The notes beneath the pieces are model-generated. The model ran no database searches. It saw only the letters and a list, made by a program, of their open reading frames with translations, and had not been told where the DNA came from. DNA of 64,000 nucleotides from Pyrus communis (taxonomy: Eukaryota; Streptophyta; Magnoliopsida; Rosales; Rosaceae): the NCBI RefSeq assembly GCF_963583255.1, contig NC_084806.1, positions 11,372,817 through 11,436,816 on the forward strand. The letters run 5' to 3'. Below are positions 11,596 through 29,146 of the stretch, in pieces. The number at the start of each line of letters is the position of its first letter. The stretch's first letter is position 1. Position numbers and translations under genes: made by a program.

Positions 11596-12652
11596 GGCAT
11601 ATGGGTCTTGTAACTCGTGGATCCAAAACGTATTATCCGACCTGATATAAAATCATCTGGTTCTTACTTTTAATTTTCAAAACGGTATGAGCTGGACTCG
11701 GCTTGTGTAAAACTGAGTCCATATTTCTTATGTGCAAGCAAATCTGGTCCGAACCGTTTACAGATTGTCTTAGAACTTGTCATTTTATTAATAGTCCAGG
11801 ATGAAGCCCATGATTGATAATTCCATATATATCAAAGTAAAACAACAATCAAACTTCTTCCTTTAGAACATTTGTTGGTATTGACTTTATAAATGTAATT
11901 ATTTCCTAACGGAAAATTATTGTTTTATTATACAACATATTATTGAAAATGTATCTGTTCAATTTATAAGAACGAGGTCGTATCAAACAGATTCAAATGA
12001 ATTGATTCTACTAATAAATAAAAAAACATAAACCTAAATGAACTCAAACTCGTTTGAAAAAAAATTCAAATCCAAATCCATAAAAAATAAATCCGACTCG
12101 ATCTATGTCCACTCCCACACACCACACCCCCCCCCCCCCCTTCTCTTTCCTCTCTCCTCTCTCTCCTCCTCTTTTTTTCCTCTCTCTCTCGTATTTTTCC
12201 TTAAAAGAAATCTCTTCCGAAATACAAAATATTCACATTTAATTACTTTATCAATGTGTGATATATGTTTTTGGCAGGCGTCGTCCTGTTTCCTATAAAC
12301 TCCTACTTTATTTCAACCATATAAAAACCTTTACCCCACACGATCAGAATCAAACATTATTCTCACCACCATCCACCGCCAATCCACCACGAATCCACAT
12401 CACCACCACCGCCATCACCGCCTCCCGCCAATTCATTTCTCTCCCTCCAACCCTTCAAATTCTCTGGACCACCAAATTCAACCCCAAAAACCCCCAATTC
12501 CCCCAATTTAACAGTGCAATCCTCGTTCAAAACCCTAATTCTAAATCCAATCCAACGGGCCAATTCAATCCAACCCTCTTCACAATTCCCACCCCGAGAA
12601 GCCCCAGAACATCAAAATCGGTCCTTTCCGCGCCACCAGCCAGTAATTGTTG

Positions 12653-15600
12653 ATGGACAGAATCAGGGTCCCAAATGAAGCATTAAAGCCCAGCTCATCC
12701 CCGCCGCCGCCGGCTCCGCTGGTCACGTGCTCGACGTCGTGCACGGAGACCGTAAATGGGTGCCACGAGTTTAAGATCAGTGGGTACTCGCTCGCCAAGG
12801 GCATGGGAATCGGCAAATACGTCGCCTCCGATTCGTTTGTGGTCGGTGGTTATACATGGGCTATATATTTCTACCCGGATGGCAAGAGCGTCGAGGACAA
12901 TGCCGGGTACGTGTCGGTGTTCATAGCTCTGGCGAGCGAGGGCACCGATGTCAGGGCTCTGTTCGAATTGACGCTTTTGGATCAGAGCGAGAGGCAGCGG
13001 CACAAGGTGCATAGCCATTTTCTGAGGATGCTCGATGGCGGTCCTTATACGCTTAAATACCGGGGAAGCATGTGGTATGTATTCTGAAATTACTGTTTGG
13101 ATGTATAATTTTGTATAAGTTGTATGTATAAGTGTGTGTATTGGATTCTGATTGCATATTGTGTGTGTAAAAGTGTGAAACTTTTCATTGAATTGGTTAA
13201 ACTTATGATGATAGGTGTGTCTTTGATATGAAATGTTGTTGGTTTGAAGTTTAATCATTTTAGTTCGACTTTGACCACAAATTTAAAGCTCCTTGAATGC
13301 AATTCGGAGATAAAATACCGTGTGTGTGAAATGTTTAAATGTAAGATAGTGTTATTCACACACCCATTTTTACCTCTGACTCACCCTTGTTAATTTTGGC
13401 CATTGATATTCTTCAATTTATTGGATCCAGGGGTGTGTGAGAAGTAAAAATGGGTGTGTGGATAGCACTACTCTAAATATAATGAAAGTAAAATAAAAAA
13501 ATGGTATTATCTACTATTATATTGTCTCTAACCATGCCTGACAACTCGATAACTCCTTAATGTTTTGGCAAAGCTGCCATCAGCATTGTTAGTGAGCATT
13601 GAAAAACAACGTAATTGTTTGGGCCTGGATTTCCGCAAATAAAGAAGCTGTTCTTTGCCTTGTCATTACAATATATACAACATAAATTGTTGCCTGTACT
13701 GTTTTGGGTGAAAAACATAACTGAGTAGATTCAACTTTTGGATGTTGCAGGGGTTATAAACGCTTTTACAAGAGAAGTCTTTTAGAGGCATCAGACTACC
13801 TTAAAGATGATTGTCTTATAATAAAATGTCGTGTTGGTGTTGTTAAGACGAATACAGAAGGACCTAAAACGTACAATATAGCAGAACCACCTTCCAATAT
13901 CGGCCAACATTTTGGTAAGCTTTTAGAAAGTGGAAAGTTGACTGATGTAAGTTTCAAAGTTGACGAAGAAGTATTTGCTGCCCACAAAGTGGTGCTCGCA
14001 GCACGCTCGCGTGTGTTCAAGGCACAACTTTTTGGTCCATTAAAAGATAAGAACACTGATTCCATAATAGTTGAAGACATTGAAGCTCCCGTATTTAAGG
14101 TTCTCTCTCTCTCTCTCTCTCTCTCTCTATGTGGGTTTGTCTCTGTGTGTGTGTGTCTGCGTGTGTGCGCGAGCCCGTGCCCCTGCGTGTTTTGCTCCCC
14201 CAGGAAGAAGCATTAAGAGGTGTAAACTGTTAACATCAATGGGGTGTGTAATATGCACTGATTTTTGTTTTTGACGCATATGGCTGAGAAATTATTTCAA
14301 AATTTAACAGAAGTTTGATTTTCCTGAATGAAGTGTTCATGTTTTGGTATGAAGTAGGACCCTGCTATAGGAAGCACGTATTTGGAGATCATACACATGA
14401 ATTTTTCTGTCTTTATCACCAATTTCGTAAAGCTGCTCATGCTATTTTTTTTTACGACTTGACTTTATTGTTTATATATGGATTGGTGAGTAGGCTTAGG
14501 GCTAAATACTCTCTCTTCTTCATGTTCAAATGACAATCAGAAATCATATAAATCAGGAACAGATGATAAAGGGGATGTCATTTTTGTTTATTAGCTTTAG
14601 AGTGCAGACTTCAATATGTTCAGGAGAATTAGGCCCCGTTTTGGCTGATTATATGGTACCTATATTACAGCTTTTCTTTTGGACTATAAATGTAAGTTTT
14701 TATTTGCTGAAGGATAAATAATTCAAGTAATGCAACCTCCAAGTGTGTATCTGATTTTGGCTAGTGGCAGCCAGGTGTTTTGTTTTTGCATTATTGCATT
14801 ACTCAACTATGAAATGCATGTTTTAAATTATTCAAATATTTAATGGAAACGTATTTACCAAGTATTTCTTTGTGTTGCTTCTGTCTTTGTTCTTTTACTG
14901 CATATTTAGCATTAGCATTGACAATGCCCTGTTCCCTCTTCAATACATCTTTTATTCCCAGAAAACGGTTGCTAATAGTTTGATTGATTTCTGTTATTCA
15001 AGTAAAGGGGAACATATGAGCTTGATTGATTTCTTGTTTTGGATGTCTGCAGGCATTACTCCACTACATCTACTGGGATTCTCTACCAGACATGCAAGAG
15101 CTTGTTGGGCCGCTAAATTCAAATTGGGTGTCTACAATGATGGCCCAACATCTGCTGGCAGCAGCTGATCGCTATGCCCTCGAGAGGCTCAAACTGATGT
15201 GTGAGGCTAAACTTTGCGAAAATGTTGCCATAAATAATGTTGCAACAACGTTAGCTTTGGCAGAGCAACACCAATGTGAACAACTTAGAGCTGTATGCCT
15301 CAAATTTATTGCAGTGCCTGAAAATTTAAGAGGTATACTTCTTTTTTTTTTTTTTTTTTTTTAACCGATATGTTCTTACTGTGTTAATATTTCTAGAGCT
15401 ATTTTTTTAAAATAGAAAAATCGTCCATTGTTGGTCTCCCACTGTTCCTCGGTTCTTCAATGTCTTTTTCTTCTGTTCAAATATGAATGATGTGGAGATG
15501 AGATCAGAAAAGATTCAACTCTGGTGGGAGTGGGGAAGTTTTGGCTTGCAGTAATTTTCTTCGAGGATCTTCGAGGGGTGTAATCTGTTTTTATGAACTT

Positions 15601-16275
15601 CTTTCCTGTTCTATCTCCTTTTTTGAGGAGTGTAATCTGGTTTTGATGAACTTCTTTCTGTTCTATCTCCTTTTTGATCTGTAAAAAAGCTTGTCTTCAT
15701 AATTTAAAAAATATTTAATTCTTTTGTGGGCCATTGAATAACACTCGAGCAAACCAGGTTCTTGAGTAGATTTTCAATAAACAAACCTGAAGTTAGCTTT
15801 CTTTCATTTTAAATATAGAATCAGTTATTGGTGTTCAATGAGTCGCTTTAAAAGACTTGTGGTTGTGGAGGGGACTTCCATTTTGGTGTGTTTTGGGTTT
15901 GGTTTGGAATTAAAGATGCTTCACTTGTTGGTTGGAAAATGAGAACTTCTCGAGCATATGTTTTTCTTTTCATTTATTCTTTAATTAACTCATGGTAGCA
16001 AATATTTCGAGAGGTTTAATGTGGATTGAATGTATGTGTTGCTGTCCGTTGAATAACTTTATATTGACAAGAAAGGTGGTAAATTGTTTTCAGCTGTGAT
16101 TGAAACTGATGGATTCAAGTACTTGAGGGAAAGCTGCCCTTCTGTCATCACTGAGCTACTGCGTTACGTTGCAAGTATTGGTGAGCATTCTTTTGTTACT
16201 TCTGGGTACGGGAAAGGGAACTTATCAGACGGCACTGATGGGAACGGAAGGCGGGTTAAGGCAAGGTTGTATTGA
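12653..16275 (+). CDS. BPM: BTB/POZ and MATH domain-containing protein (BPM family)
   Basis: Four exons, 12653-13074, 13751-14099, 15053-15332 and 16094-16275, keep one frame and give 410 residues, the usual BPM length. Proteins of this family are substrate adaptors for CUL3-RING ubiquitin ligases. The MATH domain binds targets (in Arabidopsis, ERF/AP2 and HD-Zip factors) and the BTB domain binds CUL3. Exon 1 and the start of exon 2 hold the MATH domain ([15 protein letters not shown] through YKRFYKRS). The BTB starts at about residue 204 with [24 protein letters not shown] and runs through [11 protein letters not shown]. The C-terminal BACK-like helices follow ([35 protein letters not shown]). 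The ATG is preceded by a long C-rich leader. Closest in my memory to BPM1-BPM3 (At5g19000, At3g06190, At2g39760). It lies tail-to-tail with the MAP kinase. Confidence 0.93.
13347..13470. mobile_element. small MITE in BPM intron 1
   Basis: The ends are near-perfect inverted repeats: tagtgttattcacacaccca at the left, and its complement ending gggtgtgtggatagcacta at the right, about 25 of 27 matches. The element is 124 bp with no coding capacity. A related copy lies at 42717-42862. The superfamily was not assigned because a target duplication is not obvious. Confidence 0.75.
14102..14160. repeat. (TC)n followed by a TG-rich microsatellite in BPM intron 2
   Basis: A TC run (14102-14128) begins two bases after the exon 2 splice donor. 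A GT/TG-rich tract follows. The donor itself is gttctc, a weak match to the consensus. Confidence 0.85.
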
Positions 16276-16515
16276 TTTGGAAAATAAGCCATTAGAATAA
16301 TAAAACAAAAACGAGAGTTTGGTTCATTTGTGTTTTCTTGTTTGATTGTAATATCTCGTGTTGCCAAGGATTTGTTTGCGATGTAGTTTGTAAACCTCTG
16401 TTGATGGCTGGCTATAATGTGTGTGCATTTTTTCTTGGTCCAGATTGGAGTTGTCGTTTTTATAGATAATGAAAGATCGCAGCATCTTTACTCGTATAGA
16501 CAGGACAGGACGCTT

Positions 16516-16566
<51 letters not shown>

Positions 16567-17839
16567 TTGTACTCATTTTCTTCCAACTTTGATACAATAT
16601 ATTTGACATATTGATTCTATTGTGTGAGGATTCATCACTTAGAGATTAGAAATGGAGATCAATATTATGTTTTGCTAGAGGAGATCAAAGTTGAAGAAAT
16701 TTGGGTACAAGTGAGGTTTTCTAAGATCGTTCCGACTCCCAAGAGTTTGACAGAATACAATTTGATCAAAGGGCAAACATGTCATTCAAATGAGGCTAAA
16801 TCAAAGGGCAAACATGGAAAATCAAATAAGAAAAAATGTATCAATGATCCCTCAACTTTACTTCAACTGGAGAAATCGGTCCTTAACTTTAACCCAATTA
16901 AAGCAATAATCTCTTAACCTTAACCTAATTGTAGTAATGATCTTACTAACATAACTTATTTTGACAAAATTCTAACGGAATTGACCAAAATGACTATAAC
17001 TACACAATTTAATGAACCAAGGGACCAATAGTATTGAACTTTTAGTTAAGGGACCATTGCATCAACTTGATTAAAATTGAAGGACCATTACACTAATTTA
17101 CTTTTAGAATAGGACTAGAATAAATTTGGGAGGATGGGATGGGATATGTATCCAACAATTCAATTATTATCGAGTCTTAGACACCAGACGAGCCCTTAAC
17201 ATAAACTGAATCAAAATGGACAAAATGAAACAGTTCATCGTGAGGATCAGGTTTTTTTTAACTTGTATTTATTTATGGTCTTCAACACCTTCACAATGGT
17301 TCAACACTGATAACGAAAGGAAAATGATTTTCACACTCCATTTTTTGTGGCGGACTTGGGTGCATTGGCGCATGCATGAGAAACTGAAGCACTCAACCCA
17401 ATTAACAAAGCAAAACACGTTTAAATTTGCCAGTAAAGTAGCACAAAACCAAATCAGTTATCGCCACAGATGTCCAAACATGATCAAGGAAAGGAGCGTT
17501 AGAGAGACCATTATTTCAAGTAGAAAATAATACAAGGTGAATATACAAACACTGATGTTACGCCATAAAGGATGAAACGAAAAATTACCCAAGTTACCGA
17601 GCAATGGAACGAATCGGGTACGTCAACGCATCGCTTAGCATTTCTTCCTCCAGTGGAGATTGAAAGGCCTCAATCTTTCTCGCGCAGATGTGGCACTATC
17701 CGGAACTGGCATTCAAACTACTTAAATCGATGAAGTTTCAATTAGTGATGGATCGATCCCGGTTAGTATGCGGTGGATAACTGCTCCATCTAACATCTGT
17801 TATGGTTAGCGGATTCCACCATATAAACCTCCCATGGAA
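16276..17839. other. convergent intergenic region, BPM to MAP kinase
   Basis: 3' flanks of two convergent genes. From about 16840 to 17110 there is repeat-like sequence with recurring cues such as gatccctcaacttta, ggtccttaacttt and gggaccattgcatcaact, present in both orientations. This is typical of an old dispersed repeat; its family was not assigned. No open frame here looks like a gene. Confidence 0.5.
16523..16562. repeat. (TA)n microsatellite
   Basis: Twenty TA units about 250 bases downstream of the BPM stop codon, probably in the 3' UTR or 3' flank. Likely length-polymorphic. Confidence 0.9.
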
Positions 17840-22573
<4,734 letters not shown>

Positions 22574-23168
22574 TTAACAACAAAGCATCCAAAGGGTTTC
22601 TAAGCAACAATCCAACAGGTGCATCTAACACCTTGAGTTGAAAAAACCCAGACCCAGATCACAAAAAACAGCAAAAAGAAAACCCAAATCCCACTAAAAT
22701 CAAAATATACCCAGATGACCAAATCTCCCAAATATAACCAACTAATGATCAAAACAAAAAACCCAACACAATACCGATTAAAATCCAATTCGAATTCGGA
22801 AGTTGCAAGAAGAAAGCAAAGAGCTTTAGTCCAAAATAAGACAGCTAAAATAGATAGCGGAAGTATCTAATTTAGTTGGAAACGAAGATTTTACAGATCA
22901 CAGAGTTGGAGTGTGACTTGTGCAAAGCAATCGAGCGGAAATAACTAAATTTGGAGGATCTAAAGAAGGCGGTAATCTCTAACGTTTCCTAAGGAAAATA
23001 TAAAAATAAAGGTGGATGCTTTTGGAGAAGAAAGTAATGGGTTTTAAAAAAGCATGGTAGGAGTGCCTTCGGATTCAACAGAAATTGGTAGTCGAAGAAG
23101 CGGCAGATATCTGAAGATTGGGCTGGAGATTTCTGAGTGGAGGTGCTTTTGGATCTCGAACAGAAATC

Positions 23169-23209
<41 letters not shown>

Positions 23210-23330
23210 CGCAGAACGGCGTACTCCAAGTCGCAGCTTTTTGGAGCGAAGAGAGAGAGAGAGAGGGACAGAGAAAAACAGAGAAGAACAGTAAAATATT
23301 ACTAAAATCAGAAAACAGCACATTGTTTAA
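22574..23330 (-). promoter_or_regulatory. 5' leader and proximal promoter of the MAP kinase gene
   Basis: Sequence directly upstream of the MPK16-like ATG. It contains a (GA)n run at 23172-23207 and a second, shorter one at about 23251-23270; read on the gene's strand these are CT tracts of a leader. Several open frames here are products of the dinucleotide repeats. The transcription start was not determined. Confidence 0.5.
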
Positions 23331-24093
23331 AGATGGCCATTATTTTGCATTATTTTGCTTTCCTGATAAAATAATAATTTTAGAGAGGGGTTTGCAAAAT
23401 AATTATATTTAGGTGAAAAGACCTTTTTGCCATTCAGTTTGGGCTTTTATTTAATTTTTTGCTTTACTAAGATGAATAGAGCATTTGCCTTCAACTTAAG
23501 ATGACATTGATCAAAGAATCATGAATTACTAGCAGATCATCTAAAAGAGGTATGAGAAATGAGAATTGATTGATGGCATGTTTACTTGCTCGGAATGAGG
23601 AAATTATGAAATCACACTTTTTTTTTAATCTTCTGCATACTTTTGTTAATTTTTATCTATTGATATTTTTTAATTAATTCGATTCAACAATCGAAAATTA
23701 AGAAAGATGTATGAGAGTTAAAAATTAATGTGTGAATAGCAACATCTTACGAACTGAAATTAAGTTTTGCCTGTTATTTTGGTAATATAAATTAAGAGGT
23801 AATTATTGTACTAATAATAATCCAACATTAATTTGCATACCCCAGGCGGGCGGCGCAGGTGCATGCGTGCATCACATGGGAGCTCCAAAGCATAATCTTT
23901 TATAATCATGAATTGGTAGCCATAAAATAAACAAAAGTACTTTATCTTTCAGTTTTGTTTTTCATCATTGGGGAGCCGACAGCCAAGCCATAAAATAATA
24001 ATATATATATATATATATATATTTTTTTTTTTAGAAAGATAGTAATATATTGAAACCGGTAAAGCGGAACATAAGAAGGAATCACATTACTAC

Positions 24094-24526
24094 GGATAAT
24101 GTCACATCCCGGTCCGGGCATCAATCATATTTTAGGTTCTACTCTATCGTAACACGATATTATTCCCTTTGAGCCCTTACCACATCCTCACGGTTTTGTT
24201 TCTGGGAACTCACACGAGGCTCTCAGGCGAACTCGCTTAACTTTTGAGTTTCTACGGAACCCGAAACCAGTGAGCTCCCAAAAGGCCTCGTGCTAGGTAG
24301 AGATGAAAATATACATATAAGGCTTACATGATCATCACTCCTGGGTGATGTGGGATCTTATAGATAATGCTAGAGAGAATAAATTTCTAAATTAAATTTT
24401 ATGCATCAATTGAAGATGATATTAATGATTGAATTATTACTTAAATTTTAATTAATGTGCTTACTTTTTTATTTGTGACACATTATTTGGTTTAAAAATT
24501 TGATCTTTTGGACCCTAGCATTATCC
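24094..24526. mobile_element. MITE split by a later LTR insertion
   Basis: The right end reads ctagcattatcc (24515-24526). The matching left end ggataatgctag is broken after ggataa by the LTR at 24100-24362; the remainder, tgctag, resumes at 24368. Removing the LTR and one target copy leaves a MITE of about 165 bp. The pentamer actac lies immediately before the left end (24089-24093) and one base after the right end, a plausible target duplication. AT-rich interior, no coding capacity. Confidence 0.65.
24100..24362 (-). mobile_element. solo LTR of a Cassandra-type TRIM retrotransposon (5S rRNA-like)
   Basis: The 263-bp element begins tgtcacatcccggtccggg and ends gatgtgggatcttata, and is flanked by the perfect 5-bp duplication gataa (24095-24099 and 24363-24367). 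Read on the minus strand, its middle contains gttaagcgag preceded by a diverged aactccg-like block. This matches the part of plant 5S rRNA that reads GAACTCCGnAGTTAAGCG. Cassandra elements are known for carrying 5S-derived pol III promoter sequence in their LTRs. Here the segment that should follow (the ggatgggtgacc region) is missing, so the 5S-like part is incomplete. No second LTR or internal region is present, as expected for a solo LTR. The terminal CA appears mutated to TA. Confidence 0.8.
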
Positions 24527-27252
24527 CACTACAACTCCTAGTCCCGCAATGGGAAAGAAAAGTTTTGCCTTAGTACACAAGGAGCATCAAAGAATCTAGA
24601 AAGGAGAGACAAAGGCTGCCAAATACCCTTTAGGCAAACCAAAATAAGAGGGGAGAAGCCCATCAAAAGCTATAAAATTGGAGGACATGGTAGTCTGTCG
24701 CGAGAGAAGACCATCACCAGAGAGAGAGGAGTCATAGTAGCCCAACTCATAAAGCGCACCCTCGAATTGGTTAAAGCTACAGCGGCATGGGCTGCTTGAT
24801 TGGAAGATCGCGAAGACCACTTCTAAAGATTAAACGAAATAAACTCGCCATCCAACGAATAGCAATAATAATGGGATAAATTTTCCAAAACCCCTTTTTA
24901 TTTTCTTCCAAAAACGAGCGTTTTCATAGTCCATATGCAACAAACATTATGAACTTAATTATTGACTTTTATTATTATTAAAATAATATTATCACTCTAA
25001 ATTAGGCTTAGGAAGAGAATTTTGGCTTGCAATGTAGTGAGTTAAAAAGGAATAAAGGCTATAATCCATCACTCGATAGAGCTGAATTATTGACTTAATT
25101 ACGTGCGTTGAGATGAGGTTTGTATTTCTACTAAATATTACCTTCGCATCCGAGTCTTAGTTCTAATTCTTCATCTTGACCTCTCTTTTTTCACAAAATA
25201 CAAAACAACAAAAAGTCAAAATCACAATGAAATACCTTTGTGAGTCTTTCCGACCACTAAAAAGGTGAACTATCATGGCTAAGACACTTTGGTCCCCTTT
25301 TAAGAAAAGAAATCACAATAAAAATTAAATCAATCTTGGAAAGAGAAAACAACAACATATTTGACTCTTAACTTTTATACAATAATGTATATTTTAGGCA
25401 CAAGTTCTAAATTAGCGGAAAAAAAAAAGGAGTTTTTCTCTAATACACTAGTGTATGGTATATACATTGATGTTTTCTTATTTAAAAATGTATTGGTGTG
25501 TGAATGGCTGGACTAAAATTGCTAATGTTTAACCATGCAAATCCAATCGTCTAATGCATCAATGTAGATGCATGATAGAATTTTGACACATAATTGTGAC
25601 ATTACTCTTTCTATTTCTCAAATATGGACATAAAATAAAAGAAAATCCGACCAAAAACGCAAATGGCAGATTTGTAGTATTGGAAAGAACAGGGGCATTA
25701 TCGTTTAAGACGGTATGTGGGAAGGCTGAAATTATAAAAGAGGATAAAATTGTGAATTTGCAGTCAAACTGGGACAGATGATGAATCCACGCGTTTTTCC
25801 CATGATTTAACAATGTGACGTTCTTACCAGAAGCTAAGAAACTGAATGATTGTGGATGAGGCTTTCTTCTACAACATCAAAGGCTTTCAATTATTTTCTG
25901 TCAATCAGGTTCTTTTAAAATAAATTAAGATATTTGAAACAACCTTGAAGCATGAAAACATTCCCCATGATGCATGAACCCCCTATATTTATATTTTCCT
26001 TTCAATTATATATATTGTATATGTGTTCATATATTTTGTCAATATATATATTTGTTCATGCAATACGCAATTATGCTATGTGGAATTTGTGAGTCAAAGC
26101 ATTGAAATTAATTTAGAAGAAATTAGGGTTTTTAACCCTAGATTTTTTTTGTTTTTGGTGGCCAAGCCGCGGCTACACGCCGTAGCGCTGCTGGCATCGA
26201 GCCAAGTTGGTTGGCCTGCAGCCATGCCACCACCTTGGGATGACGCCGTTTGACGTCATAGACCTCTGCAACAGCCCTTTGGGCTTTGCTGCACGTACTA
26301 GACAGCCAGGTCGAAGGCTTGGTTTGGGTTTATGAAACAGGCTTGCAGCCCTAACACATTTCAGCACAGCCCGAAGCTCTGCTAGGCTTGTCCCTAAACC
26401 GTAGACCCATCACCAGCATGCCAGAAGCTTGCTGAGCTCGTCCTCTTGCCCGGGCTCACCTGCAGCAGATGCCATATCTGCTGGGCTCACCATGTCACGA
26501 CCCAACCATAAAGCTAGCTTAGGTTGGGCTTGCTAGCGCTCCAGCCCGAGACCACAACAAGCCAGCCTTTACGACTAGGCTTACCCAGAAATGGCCCATG
26601 GCCTGCATCTATGATTGGGCTACCCATAGCAACTCGTGGCCCACTAAGCCTTTTTAGGGCCTAGCCTTGCACAAGGAACCCAAGCCCACTGATTTTGGGT
26701 TATGGCTTTTCGAATCCAATACTATTTTTGGCATTCTCTATAATTTTAACCGAAATGTTATTATTATTTTTGCTTCTACGATCAAACCTGAATGGTTACA
26801 ATCTATTCAATTACTTAAAGTGACCAGCAGTCCATTAATCAAACATTTAATCCAAAATTATTAAGCTGAAGTTCACTTTTTGGAAATTAACGATTCAATA
26901 AATTATTTCGTTTCTTTGAACCGTTGATTATCTTTCGTAGTCTCGATGCATTCACACTTGGTTTCCTGAAGCAATCTACAAATTTAGTACACTTTATTGC
27001 ATATTGTATTATGTGTTCTTGCAGGTACCTCTATATATGAACCGAATGTTCATAACTAAATCAAACCTGTAGTTTCGAATTTAGTGCCTTTGAAAACCTG
27101 CAGTTTTCATTTAAAACTTACCACATGAAACCTGTAACTTTCATGTTTAAATTAAACCAATACATGTCTATAAAACCCGCATGTTCTACGATATATGTCT
27201 ATGGCTTTCCATACGACTAACCATGTTTTGTTGTATGCTCTGTTTAGGGACA

Positions 27253-28252
27253 TGTTGAACTTGAACAAGCTCGATTTCACTGCTCTGGAAGTCTTTGGAA
27301 GAAACTACCTAAAGTGGATTCAAGACATGAAGCTCCATCTTACTGCAAAGAATCTTCGAGCTACTATGTAGGAACCAACTGATGACGAACCCGTCGATGA
27401 AGCTCAGAAAGCTACTGCTATGATCTTCATCCACATACACATCTATGATGCACTGCAGATCGAGTACCTCGCATATGAGGATCCACGTACCTTCTGGCTT
27501 GCTCTGCCCAATCGCTTCGATCACCAAAAAGACATTTACTTGCCTAAAGCAAGACATGACTGGTAGCATTTACGCTTCCAAGACTTTAAGTCTGTGAATG
27601 AAAACAACTCTAAGTTTGTAGAATCTAATCATTACTTAAGTTCTGTAAAGAGCACTTAACTGAACATGATCTCTAAGAGAAAACCTATTCGACCTTCAGT
27701 GCCACCAATATTGTGCTGCAGCAACAATATAAGTTACAAAAGTTCACCAAATTTTTGGATTTGATATCTGTTTTACTTCTCGCTCAAAAGCAAAACCAGC
27801 TTTTGATGAAGAATTATCAAACTCGACTCACTGGCTCGAACACTCCGCCTAAAGCGTATGCGACTAATTCTAGCAGCCACAACCAACGAAAACCTTGTCG
27901 TGGCCGTGGAAATGGGTGGCAAGCCCCACCACGGGCCCAAGGTCAACAAAATAGAGGCTCAACTAATGGAAAAAATTTGACCTAGAAGCACCAAACTTTT
28001 GCCCCTAAGGCCCTAAACTTCAAGAATAAGGGAAAAGCTACCGTTCAATCGGCTTCCATTGAACTAGACATGTGTTATCGTTGTGGATCAAAGGATCATT
28101 GGTCACGCATATGCCGAGCTACCCTAGAGGCTATTGCCCAGTATCATTCTCGTCATGAGACTAACTTTGTGCATGTAAAACACCCCGAAGATACTACTAC
28201 AACTCTGGAGGTTTCAAATTTTCAAGAGGCATCCGCTCCCATGGAAGAATAA
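27253..28252 (+). pseudogene. copia gag with zinc knuckle, decayed
   Basis: The gag core begins MLNLNKLDFTALEVFGRNYL and continues through KATAMIFIHIHIYDALQIEY and LLLAQKQNQLLMKNYQTR. In-frame stops lie at about 27370 and 27564, and there are further breaks. The nucleic-acid-binding CCHC knuckle CYRCGSKDHWSRIC (near 28071-28112) is intact in its spacing, CX2CX4HX4C. A stop follows at about 28250, before the protease segment. Confidence 0.85.
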
Positions 28253-28466
28253 AGTTTTATTTTTCTAAGACATGTTAGGGCGTTTTACACCCTTAGTGGC
28301 CAAACCCACTAGGAATGGCCGAAACCACCCCTCCCCCTAAATTTTAGGTTTATAGTTTAATTTCGAACAATTTTTCTAAGTCTTTGGAATTATTTGTTTG
28401 GTTTTGGTTTGTTTTGAATTATGGATAATTATTTTATGCATATGATATCTCGAATTGATTAATTGA

Positions 28467-29138
28467 ATGAATGGAATTATTTTTATGCATGTGACCGATT
28501 CAATTAATTTATTTCTAAGTATGATTAGTGGGGAAGTTAGTTGTTTGGCTGATAGTGCCACCACGCACACTATATTTCGTGAGAAACACTATTTGACTAA
28601 CTTCGTACCTAAAAATGCACCTCTGAAAACCCTCTCAGACTCATCCAACCTGATAGAAGGATATGGCAATGCTCGTATTATGTTATCCAATGGTACTGAA
28701 TTAACCATTAAAGAGGCATTCTATTCTCCACGTTGCGGAAGAATGTTGTTGAGTTTTAGAGATATTCGAGATAATCAATATCATGTTGAAACCACTGAAG
28801 ATAATGGTTTTGAATGTCTTTGTATCACTTCTTACGAATATGGCCAGAAGCGTATTCACGAGAAGCTGGAACGTTTCTCGAGTAGGTTGTACATAACAAC
28901 CATTTGCGCCATTGAAACCCATCACGTGGCTGGCCTTATGGCTGGGTTCCAGATCATTCTCTTGCTTTGGCATGACCGAATGGGACACCCTAGACGAGAT
29001 ATGATGCACCGTATCCTTAAAGTATCACATGTGCAGCATTTGAAATCTTATTACGGCTATCTGCTTTGCAAAGCATGCTCCCTGGAGAAATTGAACATTC
29101 AACCTTCACTTGCAAAGATTATTCACGACCCCCCCTAA
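28467..29138 (+). pseudogene. copia protease and pre-integrase region, decayed
   Basis: The segment has ADSATTHTIF, which corresponds to the retroelement aspartic protease motif (normally D-S-G-A-T-H). It continues with a GYGNARIMLSNGTELTI strand and then LLLWHDRMGHPRRDMM, the GAG-pre-integrase HHCC-type region, with a C-x2-C-like LLCKACSLEK. The frame ends with a stop at the start of the integrase core. Confidence 0.8.
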
Positions 29139-29146
29139 GTTTTTTT

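Larger units (their letters stand above)
10226..12652. other. divergent intergenic region between guanylate kinase and BPM
   Basis: Carries the 5' flanks of both genes. It contains a partial duplicate of the BPM gene (10711-10959), a doubled MITE-like repeat (11335-11595), a C-run at about 12127-12140 and a pyrimidine-rich stretch from 12140 to 12200. That stretch is followed by the probable BPM leader, which is rich in CCACC and AACCC. No other gene seen. Confidence 0.65.
23331..26140. other. gene-free, repeat-bearing region
   Basis: No gene recognised. It contains an (AT)n run (about 23999-24021), the MITE/Cassandra nest (24094-24526) and AT-rich unique-looking DNA. A minus-strand open frame at 24596-24820 has no recognisable domain. 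Confidence 0.55.

Noticed and set aside
12258..12653. 131-residue plus-strand open frame just upstream of BPM
   Set aside because: Pro/Thr/Asn-rich product of the C-rich BPM leader, out of frame with BPM and without a domain; treated as 5' UTR.
22989..23412. Overlapping open frames on both strands near the MAP kinase promoter
   Set aside because: Produced by the GA/CT dinucleotide runs; amino acid content is Arg-Glu or Ser-Leu repeats.
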